Program-made: the position numbers and the translations under genes
Part shown: in pieces, positions 62,712 to 64,000 of the stretch
Numbering within the stretch: the stretch's first letter is position 1
Layout: each line of letters begins with the position of its first letter
Notes under the pieces: model-generated
What the model saw: the letters and a program-made list of their open reading frames with translations, nothing else
What the model was told of the DNA's origin: nothing
Databases searched by the model: none
Source of the DNA: Streptomyces sp. NBC_01498
Lineage (GTDB): Bacteria; Actinomycetota; Actinomycetes; Streptomycetales; Streptomycetaceae
Assembly (NCBI RefSeq): GCF_036327775.1
Contig: NZ_CP109598.1
Location: 3,906,001 to 3,970,000, forward strand
Direction: 5' to 3'
Length of the DNA: 64,000 bases

Positions 62712-63212
62712 ATGGCATCACTCAACGTCGGCAATCTCGGTGAGTACCTCCGCGAGCAGCGGCGCAACGCGCAGCTGTCCCTGCGGCAGCTCTCCGAGGC
62801 CGCCGGGGTGTCCAATCCGTACCTCAGCCAGATCGAACGCGGCCTGCGCAAGCCGAGCGCGGACATCCTTCAGCAGCTCGCCAAGGCGCTGCGGATCTCC
62901 GCCGAGACGCTGTACGTGCAGGCCGGGATGCTCGACGAGCGTGAGCGGGAGCGTGAGGAGCTGGAGACGCGCGGCGTCATCCTCGCGGACCCGTCGATCA
63001 ACGAGCGGCAGAAGCAGGTGCTTCTCCAGATCTACGAGTCCTTCCGCAAGGAGAACGGACTCGGCGCCGAGGGCTCCGAGAGCGCCGAGAGTACGGAAAC
63101 GACGGTGACCGCGGGACCGGCCGGTAAGGGCGCCGGTACCGGGGGCGGGGACACCGGCGGGGACACACCCGGGGCGGCCGGCGGTACCGATGTCACCCCA
63201 CCCTCACACTGA
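62712..63212 (+). CDS. XRE-family regulator
   Basis: 166 residues. HTH_3 domain at about 8-65: LGEYLREQRRNAQLSLRQLS, EAAGVSNPYLSQIERGLRKP and SADILQQLAKALRISAETLY. A helical linker MLDEREREREELE and a Gly/Thr-rich tail follow. In mycobacteria, the neighbour pair Rv0474 (XRE)-Rv0475 (hbhA) has the same organisation. It probably binds the adjacent palindrome and regulates itself and the next gene (17-base gap). Confidence 0.9.
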   Translation: MASLNVGNLGEYLREQRRNAQLSLRQLSEAAGVSNPYLSQIERGLRKPSADILQQLAKALRISAETLYVQAGMLDEREREREELETRGVILADPSINERQKQVLLQIYESFRKENGLGAEGSESAESTETTVTAGPAGKGAGTGGGDTGGDTPGAAGGTDVTPPSH

Positions 63213-63229
63213 TCCGGAGGACCACAGTC

Positions 63230-63886
63230 ATGGCCATCGCCGATGACCTGCGCAAGACGCTCAGCGACCCGACCCCCCTCTACTTCGCCGCCGGTACGGC
63301 GGATCTCGCCGTCGAGCAGGCCAAGAAGGTGCCCGGACTGATCGAGCAGCTCCGCGCCGAGGCGCCGGGCCGTATCGACGCCGTACGGAACACGGACCCC
63401 AAGCTCGTCCAGGACAAGGTCGCCTCGGGTGCCAAGGAGGCGCAGACGACCGTTCAGTCGAAGGTCAGCGAGGTGCTCGGGTCGCTCGACACCGACCTGA
63501 AGAAGCTCGGCGAGACCGCCCAGGACCTGGCGCTGCGCGGTGTCGGCGTGGCCGCCGAGTACGCGGTCAGGGCCCGGGAGACGTACGAGAAGGTCGCCGA
63601 GCGCGGCGAGCAGTCCGTACGCGCCTGGCGGGGCGACGCCGCCGACGAGATGACGGAGATCGCCATCGCCGTCGAGCCCGAGCCCGCGACGAAGCCGTCG
63701 GCCAAGCCCGTGGCGAAGCCGGCGGCCCGGCAGGCCGCCAAGCCGGCTCCCGCCAAGCCCGCCCAGGCGAAGTCCACGGCCAAGAGCGAGCCCAAGGGCG
63801 GCGCCGCCAAGCCCGCCGCGCGCAAGTCGACCGGCGCGCACAAGCCGGCCGCCGCGAAGAAGGCCACGCCTCCCGCGAGCAAGTAG
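63230..63886 (+). CDS. HbhA-like Lys/Ala/Pro-rich surface or nucleoid-associated protein
   Basis: 218 residues. N-terminal helical domain (LSDPTPLYFAAGTADLAVEQ, KKVPGLIEQLRAEAPGRIDA) and coiled region, then a C-terminal repetitive Lys/Ala/Pro tail (KPVAKPAARQAAKPAPAKPA). Architecture is that of mycobacterial HbhA, whose tail binds heparin or DNA. In Streptomyces this may bind phosphate polymers or membrane. Follows the XRE regulator with GGAGG before the ATG. Confidence 0.85.
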   Translation: MAIADDLRKTLSDPTPLYFAAGTADLAVEQAKKVPGLIEQLRAEAPGRIDAVRNTDPKLVQDKVASGAKEAQTTVQSKVSEVLGSLDTDLKKLGETAQDLALRGVGVAAEYAVRARETYEKVAERGEQSVRAWRGDAADEMTEIAIAVEPEPATKPSAKPVAKPAARQAAKPAPAKPAQAKSTAKSEPKGGAAKPAARKSTGAHKPAAAKKATPPASK

Positions 63887-63936
63887 GCGATCAGCACACG
63901 GCAACAGGCAAAGCGGAGCGGGCGACGAGCGCGCGT

Positions 63937-63971
63937 AACGGACCGGGCACCACAGCGGTGTCCGGTCCGTT
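63937..63971 (+). terminator. Terminator after the HbhA-like gene
   Basis: 15-bp stem (63937-63951 with 63957-63971), one G-U pair, five-base loop, 50 bases after the stop. Confidence 0.85.
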
Positions 63972-64000
63972 GTACGGGTACCTTGCTGGCACGGGATTCG

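Overview
The window is chromosomal DNA of a Streptomyces-type actinomycete. Coding regions are very GC-rich, GTG starts are common, genes overlap by ATGA or GTGA, and many proteins are diagnostic of Streptomyces: GlnR, nickel regulator Nur, the c-di-GMP-dependent anti-sigma RsiG, mycothiol synthase, and an XRE/DUF397/ATPase trio. From memory of the family, much of the gene order (pst - NUDIX/CHAD/ppk - mshD - 5'-nucleotidase - two-component pair/protease - LacI - glnR - MoaD-like - sulfurtransferase - nur - ygfZ - dtd - rsiG) matches the conserved core of the S. coelicolor chromosome. I could not align it. No rRNA, tRNA, CRISPR array, prophage or biosynthetic gene cluster was recognised.

Layout. 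1-7.2 kb is a phosphate block on the minus strand. It holds the high-affinity phosphate transporter pstS-pstC-pstA (pstA runs off the left edge) behind a clear four-unit PHO box, with a strong hairpin between pstS and pstC, then ppk-CHAD-NUDIX (polyphosphate). 7.5-10.1 kb is a GntR-ABC ATPase-ABC permease operon with a palindromic operator; the regulator carries five 8-residue repeats. 10.2-14.4 kb has mshD, a broken DUF1016 nuclease remnant, a secreted 5'-nucleotidase and a beta-carbonic anhydrase. 14.5-21.4 kb looks accessory: an excisionase-like HTH/DUF4180 pair, a histidyl-tRNA synthetase with an unknown partner gene, small membrane proteins, the XRE/DUF397/ATPase set and small orphan genes. 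21.5-30.5 kb has a secreted PI-PLC-like protein, a SnoaL-like protein, an MprAB-like two-component system, a PDZ-less HtrA-like protease, an SDR, a LacI regulator and glnR. 30.9-41.5 kb is housekeeping: a MoaD-like protein, membrane proteins, a cysteine-rich leader peptide in front of a sulfurtransferase, DsrE, nitrobindin, nur, ygfZ, dtd, rsiG and asparaginase. 41.8-64 kb is mixed: an Eis-type acetyltransferase, a carboxylesterase, a cluster of three roadblock/LC7 proteins with a DUF4388 protein, several GNATs, an epoxide hydrolase, DUF4037, a slipin, metG, a TetR/SDR divergent pair, a UPF0114-IstB chimera, and an XRE/HbhA-like pair.

Themes. (1) Phosphate and polyphosphate metabolism are clustered and apparently under PhoP. 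(2) Several divergent or autoregulated units have very clean palindromic operators (10092-10115, 17851-17862, 59712-59730, 62660-62685). (3) Many genes lack a Shine-Dalgarno and instead have a TANNNT -10 element 6-8 bases before the start codon, suggesting leaderless mRNAs. (4) Short tandem arrays (8, 9, 15, 24, 34, 36 and 88 bp units) are unusually frequent. (5) At least five gene remnants mark sites of decay: DUF1016 nuclease, TPR regulator, helicase, and a divergently arranged SDR/sigma-factor pair that lost both 5' halves. An IstB fragment is fused to a membrane protein. The items most worth a second look are the UPF0114-IstB chimera, the hisS-orf206 operon, the kinase-free roadblock cluster and the cysteine leader peptide.
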